DNA from: Pomacea canaliculata
Taxonomy: Eukaryota; Mollusca; Gastropoda; Architaenioglossa; Ampullariidae
NCBI RefSeq assembly: GCF_003073045.1
Contig: NC_037593.1
Span: 8,547,525 to 8,611,524 of the forward strand
DNA length: 64,000 nucleotides
Reading direction: 5' to 3'
The notes under the pieces were generated by a model, which did not search any database, was not told where the DNA came from, and worked only from the letters and a program-made list of their open reading frames with translations. This document shows positions 12,339-24,490 of the stretch, in pieces. Numbering within the stretch: position 1 is the stretch's first letter; every line of letters begins with the position of its first letter. The translations under genes were made by a program, and so were the position numbers.

Positions 12339-13761
12339 AAAAAACCTAATTCTAACTCAACACTAAAATACTACATTTTTTCTTTTCATCTCCTTTTATA
12401 TATAATGTCTCCTTGAAAAAAGACTGATAAAAGACGTCCTGAGTAATAACAAGTCCATTTTGGAGAAGACTTGATGCTTAGTTACTAAATATCGGAGGTT
12501 CAAGGAAATACTACGAAGAATGTTGACTGTGCATAGCAGGAAGCTTAATAAATCACAGGTTATAATAAAGTGAGGTAAAATGCTGCATGCACACACTAAT
12601 GCAATGCCACTGTGTGTTTCTTTGCAGCAGAGATGCTGTGTCAAACAGGGCTGTGTAGTCACGGAACATGCAAGACACTGAAGCCATTCTAAGCATATGT
12701 GGCGGGCAGCGAGCATTTGCATGGGGGACAACTCCAAGATGAGATGCAGATAGATGGGGGAAGAACGTTGAGATGGAAACTGGTGTGGATGCTATGGCAA
12801 TGCAGAGTGATGAAGCGCGAGAAAAGTCAAGAGTCATTAAGTCCACCTGCACAAATAAAAACCAACAGAAATGGAGCTCTACGTCGTCAAAATAAACAAA
12901 AGGAAAAAAATAGAAACATACTACATCAAAAGCAGCAAAGTACATGGATGAAGCTAACGACATTTAAGCAAAACATGACACATGCTTATACTTACCCTAG
13001 TACTGTTATTGACATTGTCTTTCATAACAGTGTTTATAATAATATAAATAGACAGCAATTAGGACATTGTTTTATTCTCTAAATCAGAGACTAACATAAC
13101 CATTACATCTAGTAATTAATAAAATGCTTCAGAAATATTTTCACTTCTATTATGGTGTGGGTTTTTTCAGCTAGCCATAAAAGACTTTTAAGTAACAACA
13201 GCACATGCCCTGCACAGACATGCAGATCAAAGATTTCAGAGATAGGTGGGTTGTTGGGGAAGATGCCTAAGATCTTATACCTGAAAGTTTGGATCAATAC
13301 ATTTTTTTCCCCGACATGGAAAGCATTTGATGGTACCTTAGCAAATTGTGCTGCATGCATATTCAGTTTTCTGCCCAATTGAATACAACAGCACTTCATT
13401 CTAGCCTGGTATGTAGATATTACTTTACTCTTAATCAGTTACTAGGGCTGAGTACAACACACACAAGAGAGTCTGATGGAATGACAGCATAAGATTTATT
13501 TGGAAGCATTACATGATTTGTCCTAGTGTTTCAAATGACATCACCATAAAATAAAGCAGAATAAAGAACAGAATAAAGCAGCAGAACTGCTGTCCTTTAT
13601 AATTAAAATGGAGTATGTACACTGGTAAATAACCCTGAAGTTATTGGAGGTTTTGTGCCACCTTTCATTTCCAAATTTATAATAACAAATATTGCAAAGA
13701 TTACAAAGGAAGCTAAATAAAACAGGACATACTAAAGTAATGTATCAGAGTGAAATATCTT
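12339..13761. other. Non-coding stretch
   Basis: AT-rich sequence. The ORFs at 12553-13082 overlap on both strands and have no domain or splice support. A minus-strand open block near 12690-12860 preceded by tttgtgcag could be an exon, but nothing identifies it. Confidence 0.4.
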
Positions 13762-14080
13762 GCAAACAATTGCTAAATTAAAGTAACTAAATAAAAGGAA
13801 AGTCACAAGTCAGAGTTTTTCTGGGATTAATGTATAACTTAAAAAAATAAATTGCTTCTTAGCATGATCTTGACAGGTTTGTGAGACAATCTATGTTTAT
13901 AATTTAGAAACTGGCCTGACTCACTTATTCAGTTCACAAAAATTCATGAATTAGGCGTGAATAACTAAAAGCAAAATGTAACAGAACTTACAGAAGTTGT
14001 AAAAATATATTAATAGCATTCAAAATCTCTGACTTGTGACTTTCCTTTTATTTAGTTACTTTAATTTAGCAATTGTTTGC
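13762..14080. repeat. Perfect 54-bp inverted repeat (foldback element)
   Basis: The left arm 13762-13815 (begins gcaaacaattgctaaatt, ends gtcacaagtcagag) is the exact reverse complement of the right arm 14027-14080, with 211 bp between them. The arms match at 54 of 54 positions. I see no flanking target duplication and no ORF inside. It looks like a foldback or MITE-type element of recent origin; a transcript through it would form a long hairpin. Confidence 0.85.
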
Positions 14081-15445
14081 TATGCCCATTTTCTGAAAAT
14101 GCAACAAAGAGATGTTTCTAATGGAGAGATATAAAAAAATAAATGTTGTTTCCCAGCTGCCAGTATAAAAAAATAATACCCACCACTAAAAGGGGTCACT
14201 TGATACAGAATGTATCATATGTATTTGCAATTAATTAATGTAAGCAATAAATTAATAACGAACTAAATGAATCTGGAGAATGATCATATATCATGCCACA
14301 AGGGACAAATCTCTCTAGAAATGAAATTATGCATTGTCTACCAATACACAGTATACTAATATTAAACACCACCATCAACTATACACGTTAACATTACATG
14401 CTGCACTCAATAACTCACTTTTGATTGCAGCTTTTTTACTGTACATAGTTGTCTTCCCGCCAAGATTTTTTATTATTATTATTACTGACTAATCCTCCAC
14501 AACAACAATACAAAATTGATCCATGGTGCTCGACGTGTTACCGACAAGCAAAACTTGTTTGTAATGCGACAAACAAACTTCAAATAAATAACATAATCGA
14601 TGGCCGGGTTTGGTCTAGGAAATAAGGGTTTTATACTAAAAGCATTTGCTCATGAGATGGGTAGCTCATTATTACTCGTGTCTTCCGCAGTAATGGTCCA
14701 CCAGTGACCACTGGCACCATCTTGTTACTTCTCAGTTAACAAACGAACTAATTAGCGACTGACATCCATCATCTTATATCACAGCGTGATCAGCTTACCT
14801 TTCAGTAAAATGACGACGTGTGTAATGCATTTCGGTACGTTTGCAACTAAGGACAACGAAGAGGTAAAGCACTTCATCCCCCATCCATCAGTCTCATCGT
14901 ATTATGTTCATCTCAGACGAGTCCAACATAACCGTAAGTAAGGAGACTCACGCTGATTTCAATATATTAAAATAACTTTTCGCTTGATTATAAATGACCA
15001 TTTCTCCTAAGACAACAATTAAAAACTTTAGAAATAAACAGATTCGAAATAATAGATGCCAACTGGCTTGGCAGTTAGACAAAGAATGAGAACGTTAATG
15101 AGCTGGAAAAAATTACCCCCTATTTTACAATGAGCTAAACTCAATCGCAAGAGTAGTTTCCCTTTCAAGGCAGCGCATGACCGATAACTCTGTCATCTGC
15201 TTCCGCGTAACAGCTATAAAGTACGTCCTTCTGTTTCATTTATGTTTTGAAACTCTTTCCAATTTAACGATAACCGTAAGGAGGCCAGGACTTATATAAG
15301 CATGTTATTGGTAGCTGCACAGATATTATTAAAAGTGGATTCTACTACATGTCAAATACTGTACCGATCGATCGGTCGGAAAGTTGGTTTTCACATCTAT
15401 GAGGCATAATCGATCGATAGACATTTATTATAATTAAAACTAAAT
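14081..15445. other. Non-coding stretch
   Basis: AT-rich sequence without an open frame of note. No gene or repeat recognised. Confidence 0.5.
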
Positions 15446-15600
15446 GGTGTCCGGTCGTGTAATGGTTGAAACACTCGCTTGTCACCACTACAGCGAGCGG
15501 CTCAGGGTTCAGATCTCGTCTCGGAACATTCTCCTCCCTTCCCCATAGTGCGAAATGGCCTCAAGGTGGAAGCACTTTCCTATTAAACCAGCCAACCAAA
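15446..15600 (+). repeat. tRNA-derived SINE
   Basis: The head has tRNA-like features: an A-box-like segment (cgtgtaatggttgaaacac) and a B-box-like segment (gggttcagatctcgtctcgg) about 45 bp apart, as in a pol III promoter. A tail domain follows and ends tattaaaccagccaacc in AT-rich flanking sequence. Related fragments occur at 23501-23575 (minus) and possibly 1771-1850. Possible target duplications beside it are imperfect. Confidence 0.6.
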
Positions 15601-18600
15601 TTAATAAAACTGTAATCTAATTGCTGACCTACTACACCCATACCCTTTAACAGCTCAGGACCAACCAGTCCCACAATTACACTAACCACTTACCTAAGCA
15701 TCGATAAGCATGGAACATGCTTGGGCTCCACTTTCGTGCTGCACGCAGTTGGCGTCCCGCAAGGAAGCTGACAAAAGTCTGGTCAAAGAGGATCCTCTTT
15801 GGTCCGGTGGCTGGACGTGATTGTCAGGACAGAAAATTGTAGTGACTTTCGATAGTTTTCTCTGATTGCAGAGAGGTTTTTTGTGTGTGATATCCAGGGT
15901 ATCGAGAAAAGAAGTAGTAACACAACTGAAAATAACTGGTAAAGTATGAAATCAAAGGTACCATGAAAAAGACCAAGTGCTCCGTCCCTATTTCATGCTG
16001 TCCCTAAAAACGCAATCCAGCGTGATCCTGAAAGCTTGGGAGAGGAAGGATGAATGATGTACGTGTACAGTTGTCGAAAAAATGCACACACACAAACACA
16101 CACAAAGGGATATAGTCATTCGTTCGTCTTGAAGCATCAGTCAAGTCATGACAATTCTAAGACTGCGCTAAGATCGATTGATATACACTCTCAAAAGAAA
16201 AGGCGGCCTTAATAGAAGTAACTGCAAGAAGTTGAACATATCACTTTTCCCCATATTCCTTAGGCAAAATGACGCACTTGTTGTATTGATCAACTATTAG
16301 CTTCCTGCTGAAGAAATTTTGTCGGCTTCTCCTGAAGCCAGGCTTGCATCCTTTACAACATTGGAGGTCAATTTGCGACAGTGCAGCGCTTTCTTCAGTG
16401 TGATGTGATAATAACGTATTATGGCGAATACAGATCCATAGTTGATATCCAATGTTCAGCCATACCGTCTTTTCTACTCCAGCTATCCTCTGTCGATGTG
16501 TTCTTGTGTGAGCGATGGTGACGGGAGAGCAAAATGACCTTTGCTAGCTACTCTTTTTTCCGGTTATCGCGTAATTTAAAAATTGCCTTTACTTTTTATT
16601 ATTCTCACTCGCGCGCGTATGTGTGAGTGCGTGTGTACGTGCATGAGAGAGAGAGAGAGAGATTCAAAATAAAAATCTTGAATTCTGTAATCCTTCGATT
16701 TATGGCTGTATAATTCAGATAGTCGGTTTAGCATCAAGCATAAAATCACAAGAACTGGGACAACCAACTGCATGAATTAAAGGATGGAGCTTTAAATGTC
16801 AAAGTTATCTTGTAACTTGAAAAAATGTATGACTGTACATCAGTTTGATCCACATACGCTCACACGCACACACAGAGTAAGAGAGAGAAACTTGGGGAGG
16901 AAGAGAGAAAAAGTGAGTGAACGAACGACGCTTGCGTGTTCCAGCCACCTATAGGCATTTGACCTACTTGGTACATTTCTGTCTTCTTAGCTTTACTGGC
17001 TGTTGATATATGTAATCAATTCGTAACCGTCGAGCAAAATTTATCCCTTTAATTCCATGTTAGCCATAAACGCAAAAAAGTCGAAGCATTTACTCTAGTA
17101 ACTCAGAAAACGAGAAAGAAAATGGTCCCTAAACGTTAGCCCTTATATACCTTATCCTGATTCAACCTTTCCTGTTATCTTTTGTTTTCCCAGTTTCCAG
17201 CGCATTCTTTGTTTTCTTTTCCCAAATTATTTTTTTTAATGTAATCAACATTTTAACTAGCGTGATAAATGAGGAATTTGGCTAGGGAGAAGGGTCAAAA
17301 TGGGGGTTATGTTTGGTTTGTTTGTTGTTCTTTTTCTCCTGTATACTACACAGCTTTCTTCTAAAGTTCTAAATAATAGTAATAATTCACCAGATTCTAT
17401 CTAAAAGCTACTCGACGCGCGTATCACACACACGCACGCAAGCGCTTTTTTTTTTTAAAGGGGTATAGTAGGGGAAGTTCCATTTGTCTACGAATGCCAC
17501 TGGAAAGGATTTGCAACCTGAGGGTACAAATACTGCACGAGAGAGCTTGCCAAAGTTAAAAATGGAGAACTGTGGGATTCTGAGCACAAAGGAGTGTTGA
17601 GATCTCATCACCCTTGATGGTTTATAGTGGTGAATAAGAGTAGACGTGAAGGTAAGATAACTACTACAGTGCAGGCAGCGAAAACAAAGGGAGGCCACTG
17701 CGCGCCGCCTGGTGGAAGCCAGTGCAGGCCCCTGAGCAGCGAAGGACTCGTGACGAGCCCCACACAGAACAATGCCTGCAGCGTGGGTCGGACTGAATTA
17801 GCTGGTTTGTTCAGCTGCGCATCAGGAAACCATTGAGAACTGTAGCACCCGACACGGGAGAGAATAAGCGACACTGCGAGTTTGTTTGCCGCATCGAGAG
17901 GCAATGCTTACGAATCCTGATATGTTATGTGGGCATTGATATAATAAGTACACAGCAACCCCAAAAGCTGATGACAATCAATCGCATCGACCAAACTGCA
18001 AATTGTTGAAGACACGTCCAGAAAACAGAGAAATGAGACCTCACCATAGTCAGATCCTTTCAAAAGGTCATTCACTACTCGCACTAAAGCTGTCTCGGTG
18101 CTGTACGACTTAACGATAGGCTGACTGGTAAAGCTCTGGACAATCAGGCATTGCGTGAGCCACAAGCTGCTGCAGAACAATAAGTTTAAGTAATGTCGAG
18201 AGAAAGGGAGATTACACACTATATCCTATTTATATATACATACACGATATATATTGTAAGCTTTTTATTGAAACATTTGGCATGCTTTCATTCCATGGAT
18301 ACGTTTCCACTACTGTTCACTTCCAGTCGGTGTTTTGTTCGTATGGATACACGACACAGCGTTTTATATGATCATTTGTCTGTTCTTCTCCAGTAATTCA
18401 TTAACAGTAGGCATTAATTACAACTACCATTCATACCCACACATACTCTACTCATTAGAATATTTTCTGACGCTGCCTAGTTGTACGCAACAATGCATTG
18501 TACGCATTGAAAACAATGGTAAGAATAACGGAGTACCAGTAACATTCATAAAAATAGGTATAACATTCATATAAAACAAAAGCAGCGTGCGATTTTCTTC

Positions 18601-20404
18601 TCTGCTGACGTGTCCATGTCACTTGTCCAAAGGGTCAGAAAGGAGGAGACCTGTACACTATCTGACCTCTTTATTTCGCAACCACACGTTTCTGACAAAT
18701 GCAACAGGATGTACGAACTATGGGTAGCTTTGGGAAAATCCGTTTTCGTGTGGAGAGAGGAGTGGTTGGCGAGAAAACGAGTTGAAACAGTGCATATAGC
18801 ACATACAAGTGTTTAAGTGTCAATCATAAAGAATATTCAGGGTGGCAACAATGCTCTCTCTCTCACACACACACACCCGAAGAGAGGATCCAGATACCTA
18901 TACAATTCCTGTATTGACATTCATACACTAATCCTTCTGCTGTGTGTGCGTGTGTGTGCGTGTGCTCTCACAAGAGAATGTTTGCAAAGATTGTTAGGGT
19001 CTATGTTGCCTCTAAATGGCTGTCATAATGTGTGCCATACCTGTGCACAAAGGGTTTTTACAGCCATCGTCATGCATAAAACCTTGTCATCCTGTACGCG
19101 CACTCGAAGGTGTGTTGAGTGCGTGCATGCACACGAAACAAGATCAGACAGTGTAAAATCCAACGGGGGCTGGGGACGCAGTCTACCCCTCTCCAAACAA
19201 CAATACATGGTCTGTAATACACTTGTGTTGCAATACAGTTTAATTCAGTCCTAATCGAAGAAAGCACTAAAATCTAATCATGAAGGCTGTTTACACTTCT
19301 TTTATTCAATGTATGTTTGCGAATTGCAAGAATAATTATCCTGGACATAGACTGTAATACTAAACCAATTCATTCTGATCAATGCTAATCAGTTGAGCAT
19401 ATCGTAATGCTAATCAAATGAGAGTATCGTAAGCAGTGCCACCACTGAATGTGTATCTTGCACTCTGGCAACATTGTTTGCACACATTGCACAATGTCAT
19501 GGCAACACTGTTTGCACACATTGCACAATGTCAACTTTTTTGTGCTTGTCTTACACAGTGTCAGCTTTGATGAAGTGAGCAGGGACTAGACACACATTCC
19601 CTTTGACACAAAATACAGACTGAACTCTAGTAGTCTTCATTGCGGAAAAATAAAGGTTATTACAAAATTGTTTCTGACCAGTATATATCTGCTGCATACC
19701 AACCACAACAGCTGTTAGCAAAATAAAGTCACATTTTGAGAGGAGAGAGAGTGGCCTACAATCTCTCCAACACATATAAGTGGGAGCAATCACACACACA
19801 GAGGAACAAATCCAGAGGATGATGTGTCCCTCCATGTTTAGCCCCAGGCACCGTTAAAGTATGGTCACACCAACCCTTTTGAGATGGAAACGAATTCAGA
19901 TGAAAAATCATCAAGACCTATAATAGATATGTTGAATAATTAACACATCAAACGAAGAAAAAAAAAAGAGGAGATATCCTTAAACAGTTGTTAATGAGTA
20001 ATGTAACAATATTACCGAGAGAAGGTCGAGAGATAAGAGGCATCAATGACATCATGTAGAGGCATGAGTAAACGATGACTGGCATTACATAAAGTATGGC
20101 GAGGTAATGGCTGAGTTGGTTGTTTGTAGAAACTGTTCAAGGCGCACCTGTATCATAGCCAGCCTAGCCCACGGCAGTCTGTTTTGTATACACTGTGCAT
20201 CTCAACCTTAAAAAAATAAAAATCAATGTAGCAATTTCTCAAGTTCCGGCATTTACTCAGCGATCCCTGTAGATGGGGATACTGTGTGTCTGGCGGAACT
20301 ATGTCTATCAATATCAAAGACCTTGCATGGTGGAGATACAATGTCTGGGGTCAATACTGCCGCCGACCTAGCGACACTGGCAGCTGCAACAGATGCCACC
20401 AGCA
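15601..20404. other. Non-coding stretch with microsatellites
   Basis: This contains short CA and GA runs (16080, 16640, 16865, 18860, 18940), a duplicated 25-bp block near 19380-19430 and a duplicated 37-bp block near 19455-19530. ORFs here are largely translations of CA/TG repeats. No gene supported. Confidence 0.45.
19455..19532 (+). repeat. Two-copy tandem repeat of about 37 bp
   Basis: Two adjacent near-identical copies carry ggcaacattgtttgcacaca and then ttgcacaatgtca; the second copy reads ggcaacactg at the same place. A simple local duplication. Confidence 0.65.
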
Positions 20405-21533
20405 TCAGCACCCACACTTTTCTTTGGACTCTTCTTTCGATTTGTCCTCCATTTTCTGCTCCAGCGGCAAGATGGAGGTGGATAGTGTTGGAATGCGAGA
20501 GGCGTTCAGAAGGATCTTGTCGATGGTCTTTTCCAGGAGGTCGACAAAGGTTTTGATGTGTTCAACGCTGATTTCATCGTAAGGCAGTCCCACGTGATTG
20601 GCGAATTCTTGAGCAATTGATGAAGTCACCTGACGTTGATTTCCAGTCACGTGACAGTTGCAGCCGGCCAGCGCTATCACCATTTCTTCCCAATGGTCTT
20701 GCTTTTCCAGTTCCTGCAGCCTGTCAAGGACAGGTAAAGGATAAGTAGAATTATTAGATTACGAGACCAGCGAGGCGATAACTACTTAGTATCGAGTGGA
20801 AACAACTGTGAACCCGTCCTCCCTTCCCATTCCCCATTCATATATTCTCTCTCTCTCCTCTCCCTCTCCTTTCTCCTCTCTCTCTCCTCTCTCTCTCTCT
20901 TAAGCAAGTGCAATTGACAAACTTACCAATCAGAAATACCGTCGAATGTTGCTTTTTTGGTTACATCGAACAAAAGCAGACAACCGTGGGCTCCTCTGTA
21001 GAAGGATGATGTGACACTTCGAAAGCGTTCTTGTCCTGATTGTGTGATATGCATAATATTAGGACATAAGATTTATATCTACACGCATATATATATATGA
21101 TGTATAATATTGTGATTATCTAATACTTTCGTAAGATTTGAAAAGTTTATGAGTAACACTTTTTTTTGCACTGAAAGAGGACAGTGATAGTACATGGAAA
21201 CGTTTCCATTGTCCCTAGGCCAGTGGAAAAGCCTGGAGAGTATCTTAACTACGACCTCACGATGTTGCCCTTTATCTGTGCATGGTTCTCTTTGAAGGCG
21301 GAGTAAGGGGTCTCCCTCCCCCAGATTTAGGGACATAATATCTTTACTAAGCTTTGTCCCATCATTAAAAAAAAAAAACAATCCCCCCACCACTAGACAT
21401 TTTACTGTAAAGTCTGTTTAATTATGTTTAAGTCAATAAGCAAAACCTTCATGGCATTCATTCCATTAAAGTAAATTTAAAATTACATTATCATCAGTTT
21501 GACTCACAATGGCAAGCCCCGCTTTCTTGTAAA

Positions 21534-21584
<51 letters not shown>

Positions 21585-22401
21585 TAACTGATAACAGTTG
21601 ATATTTTGTTGCGCCATGCAAGATGGAAAACCCATGCGAGATACCCGACATACACCGATCAACATGTGGCTGACATAATGTTAATACCGAGAGCGCTGCA
21701 CCCCAAATAGTGTGCGAATTATCCACCCGTGTTTAGCGCACTGAAACAATATTTAACTTTTTTATAATAAATTTATCAATATATTCCTCGTAGCAAATGT
21801 TAAAATAAATTCATAAACATTCTTAGTCGTCTCTAACTTTAATTGTCAACAGTGAGTCATCTGCGATTTCGGCGCAGAAGGCAGCAAAACTATTTCATTA
21901 TTGATGGCGAGCCCGTAATCAATGAAAATCACGAAAGTATAATCAGCGATTACTGAGGTCTGAGTGAATATAGCAACAAAAATGTTGATGAGAGACCAGT
22001 CAGAAATATTCCTCCCGTAACAAACAAACAAGCAAGCAAACAAACAAAGCAAAAGCAAAAGCCTTTTTTTAAAAAAAATCAAATATGAGAAGACATTAGA
22101 CCTCCAGAGCAAATTAATTAATTAACGTCAGCTAATTATTTCATTAAAAATTACACCATGCGCTTAAAACACTTTATAAAGTACCTGCCGTTTCTTGAAT
22201 TTTTGCTCTGACTTTCCTGTCGTCAGGGCGCACAAATACCATTTCCAGAAGTCCCATTCTGCTCGGTTTCAGACACCACACCTGCTGGGTGGGGCTCAGC
22301 TGGGTGGGGCTCAGCTCCCCCAGCGAACGTATTAGCGCCCCTTTGTTGACTGTGAAATCCCCCAACAAAATAATCTTCAAGGTGTAGTCGTAGCGAGCCA
22401 T
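20405..22401 (-). CDS. Rab-family GTPase-like protein with degenerate nucleotide-binding motifs
   Basis: A complete gene on the minus strand with three exons in continuous phase: 22401-22185, 21035-20927 and 20720-20405, giving 213 residues, the usual Rab length. Conserved: the N-terminal YDYTLKIILLGD strand, the switch II segment [21 protein letters not shown] (the only change in its core motif is Asp to Glu at residue 70), the LLLFDVT strand, a Trp-Leu-Gln helix, and a C-terminal CGC for geranylgeranylation (residues 211-213). Degenerate: the P-loop is GDFTVNKG (residues 14-21), so the Gly before Lys is Asn and the Mg-binding Ser/Thr is Gly; G4 NKxD is CNCH (129-132); G5 SAK is SVE (160-162). 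Switch I carries a five-residue tandem duplication (LSPTQ twice). Rabs act as membrane-anchored traffic switches; this one is probably membrane-targeted but is predicted to bind nucleotide poorly or not at all. The reading frame is intact, so it may be a functional pseudo-GTPase. Confidence 0.85.
20847..20900. repeat. CT microsatellite in Rab-like intron 2
   Basis: An interrupted (CT)n run in the intron between exons 2 and 3 of the Rab-like gene. On the transcribed strand it is GA-rich and lies about 25 nt downstream of the exon 2 donor. Confidence 0.85.
21534..21577. repeat. CT microsatellite in Rab-like intron 1
   Basis: An almost pure (CT)n run of about 44 bp inside the first intron of the Rab-like gene, followed by a short CA run. 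Confidence 0.9.
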
Positions 22402-23500
22402 GGGTCACTCCGTCTCCTCCTCACTTCACGAAACCTCTGCAGAGCAAAGTCCAGTCGCTTTTCCAAGACTCCAGTTCCTGTTGTCAGAGTTTGAAGAGTT
22501 CACTTACTGGGCTGTAGTTCTCTTATCAACAAGCCCCATGTTTCTAGTCTAATCAGACACCTGTCCTCTCGGATCACGGATTTTCCCTTGTAAATGGAAA
22601 CAATTTCTTTCTTAGTTTTATTTAGATATCCCGTTTCTCCATCAATCAGGCACTGTTGTGTTCTTGACGACGATCGCTGTTCCTCAGGCTTGTGGTGCTC
22701 TCTATCTCTCTCTTTTCTCAGATTGTAGATATTCGGCGCTGAAAATAAACTTTTGTGGTCAGTGTCTTCGAATCCCGTGGATAGTGAATTGGTAGTTCAA
22801 ATAGCAAATCTCTATTAGCACGAATCAGGCAGGTGTTTCGGCATGTTTCAATACACTAAGGGGATTCTGTGACCATGTCACACGAATAGGAGAAGACAAC
22901 AGACCACAATGTGAGAAAATTAAGGAGTGCCTCTCTTCCTCTTATCGAATATGAGATAAAGCTTGATGATTGGGTCATGAGATGACTTATAACGATAATA
23001 GAGTCATATAACTTTCCCTCTCCTAAAAATAACGGCAGCCGCGCATGAATAAACACAGACAAACGCACGCACACACGCACTGACACGTTCATATACACAC
23101 GTACTTACACGTAGGCACATCCACGCATGCTCGTAGCCTCATACACGCATTTGCGCGTACAAACACGCGTACCCACTTGTAGATGCACACGCACACATAC
23201 GAGCGCGCACATATACGGAAGTGGAATGAAGAAAATACCGGTTTTAGGTGGCCCACCCTGTATTGTTTCCCCAAATATGGGTTCTGCCCACCCCTCCTCC
23301 CTAACTCTAGTTCCTTCTCGAGATGTACACCTACAAACAACACCATGCGCAGGAAGAATAAACAAGAATGACGGTTGCTTTGAAAGCACTTCCCCCTTGA
23401 GATGATTTCGCAGAGGAGAGAAAGAGCGGAAAGGAAACTATAAGATCCAGAGAAAACCCAAAGGCCAGCCCTGCGAACAGGTAGAACATACAGAGAACGT
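22402..23500. other. Upstream flank of the Rab-like gene with CA/TG-rich tract
   Basis: The first few hundred bases should hold the promoter and 5' leader of the minus-strand Rab-like gene, but I see no decisive promoter element. 23040-23215 is a CA-rich imperfect microsatellite that produces spurious Cys/Val-rich ORFs. Confidence 0.4.
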
Positions 23501-23575
23501 CCTGAGACGAGATCTGATCCCATGGTCTCTGACTGCAGTGGTACCAAGCAAGTGTTTTAAGGCTAGGCACCTGCC
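23501..23575 (-). repeat. tRNA-like SINE fragment
   Basis: The reverse complement reads through aaaacacttgcttggtacca and ends gggatcagatctcgtctcagg. It is clearly related to the SINE at 15446-15600, which shares the aacactcgcttg and cagatctcgtctcgg blocks. Only the tRNA-like head is preserved. Confidence 0.55.
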
Positions 23576-23889
23576 AAAAAAAAAACTTTTACGTTTCACG
23601 CGATAGCGCGGATTTTTTTTGTATCAGCTATTTAGCCCTTGACTGAAGGTTCAAAAATAGTTTTATGTACTGTACTTGTCACACCATCGGTTGCCATGGA
23701 AACAAACCAAAATGCGCCCAAACAACATTTTTGAAAAATACAAAACTTCGTCAATTTTGTGAGTAGACTCGAACTTTTTATTGAATAGTTACCTAAAAGA
23801 CAGATCTACATTTCTATGAAAAAGAGATTTTGCAAAATCGGCTTAGGTTTTTTTATGAACTTTTTTTTGTAAAACACTGTGTTAATTTC

Positions 23890-24490
23890 AAGAAATTTTG
23901 ATTAAAAACAGTATAACTACAAACTACTAAATATTTTTTAAAAAATTCGTTTCAGTAGAAATGTTTGTATATATGTATCGAAGAATTACTCAACCAAATT
24001 TGCACGACTATATCTCTTGTCGATAAAAGTTTTTGTCCTTTTGAAGTAAACAGTCCTGTACCCAAAACAAGAAACTGAGAAAACGAGGAAAGAAAAACTG
24101 AAAGTTTAGTAACTACTAAACTACTAAATATTTTTTAAAAGTGCCCCCTCTTTTAAATGTTGACATGTATATCAAAGAAACTCTCAACCGAATTTCATGA
24201 CTATATCACATGTCAATATTAATTTACAAGCTTTTGAACTAACCAAGCTTACCAAAACAAGAAACTGAAAAGCAAGGGAAAACAAACTAAAAGCTTAGTA
24301 TAACTACTAAACCAATAATTAGTTTTTTTAAAAGCTTCTCATGAAAATGTTCAGATATGTATAAAGAAACCTTCAACCAAATTTTAAGCCTGTAGACATG
24401 TCAAGTACTTAAGAGTTATAGGGTTTATAAGTAAACAAACTGTAACATAAACTAAGGAACGGAAAAGCGAGAACAGAAAGTTCAAGTCTT
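23890..24490. repeat. Degenerate tandem repeat, period about 195 bp
   Basis: At least three diverged head-to-tail units start with agtataactactaaac-type blocks near 23908, 24108 and 24298. Each continues with a T-rich stretch, a block resembling tcaaccaaattt, and a block resembling accaaaacaagaaactgaaa. The unit looks like an old satellite or a tandemly duplicated element. No ORF. Confidence 0.65.

Noticed and set aside
23089..23547. 152-residue minus-strand ORF rich in Cys and Val
   Set aside because: Generated by the CA/TG microsatellite and a SINE fragment.
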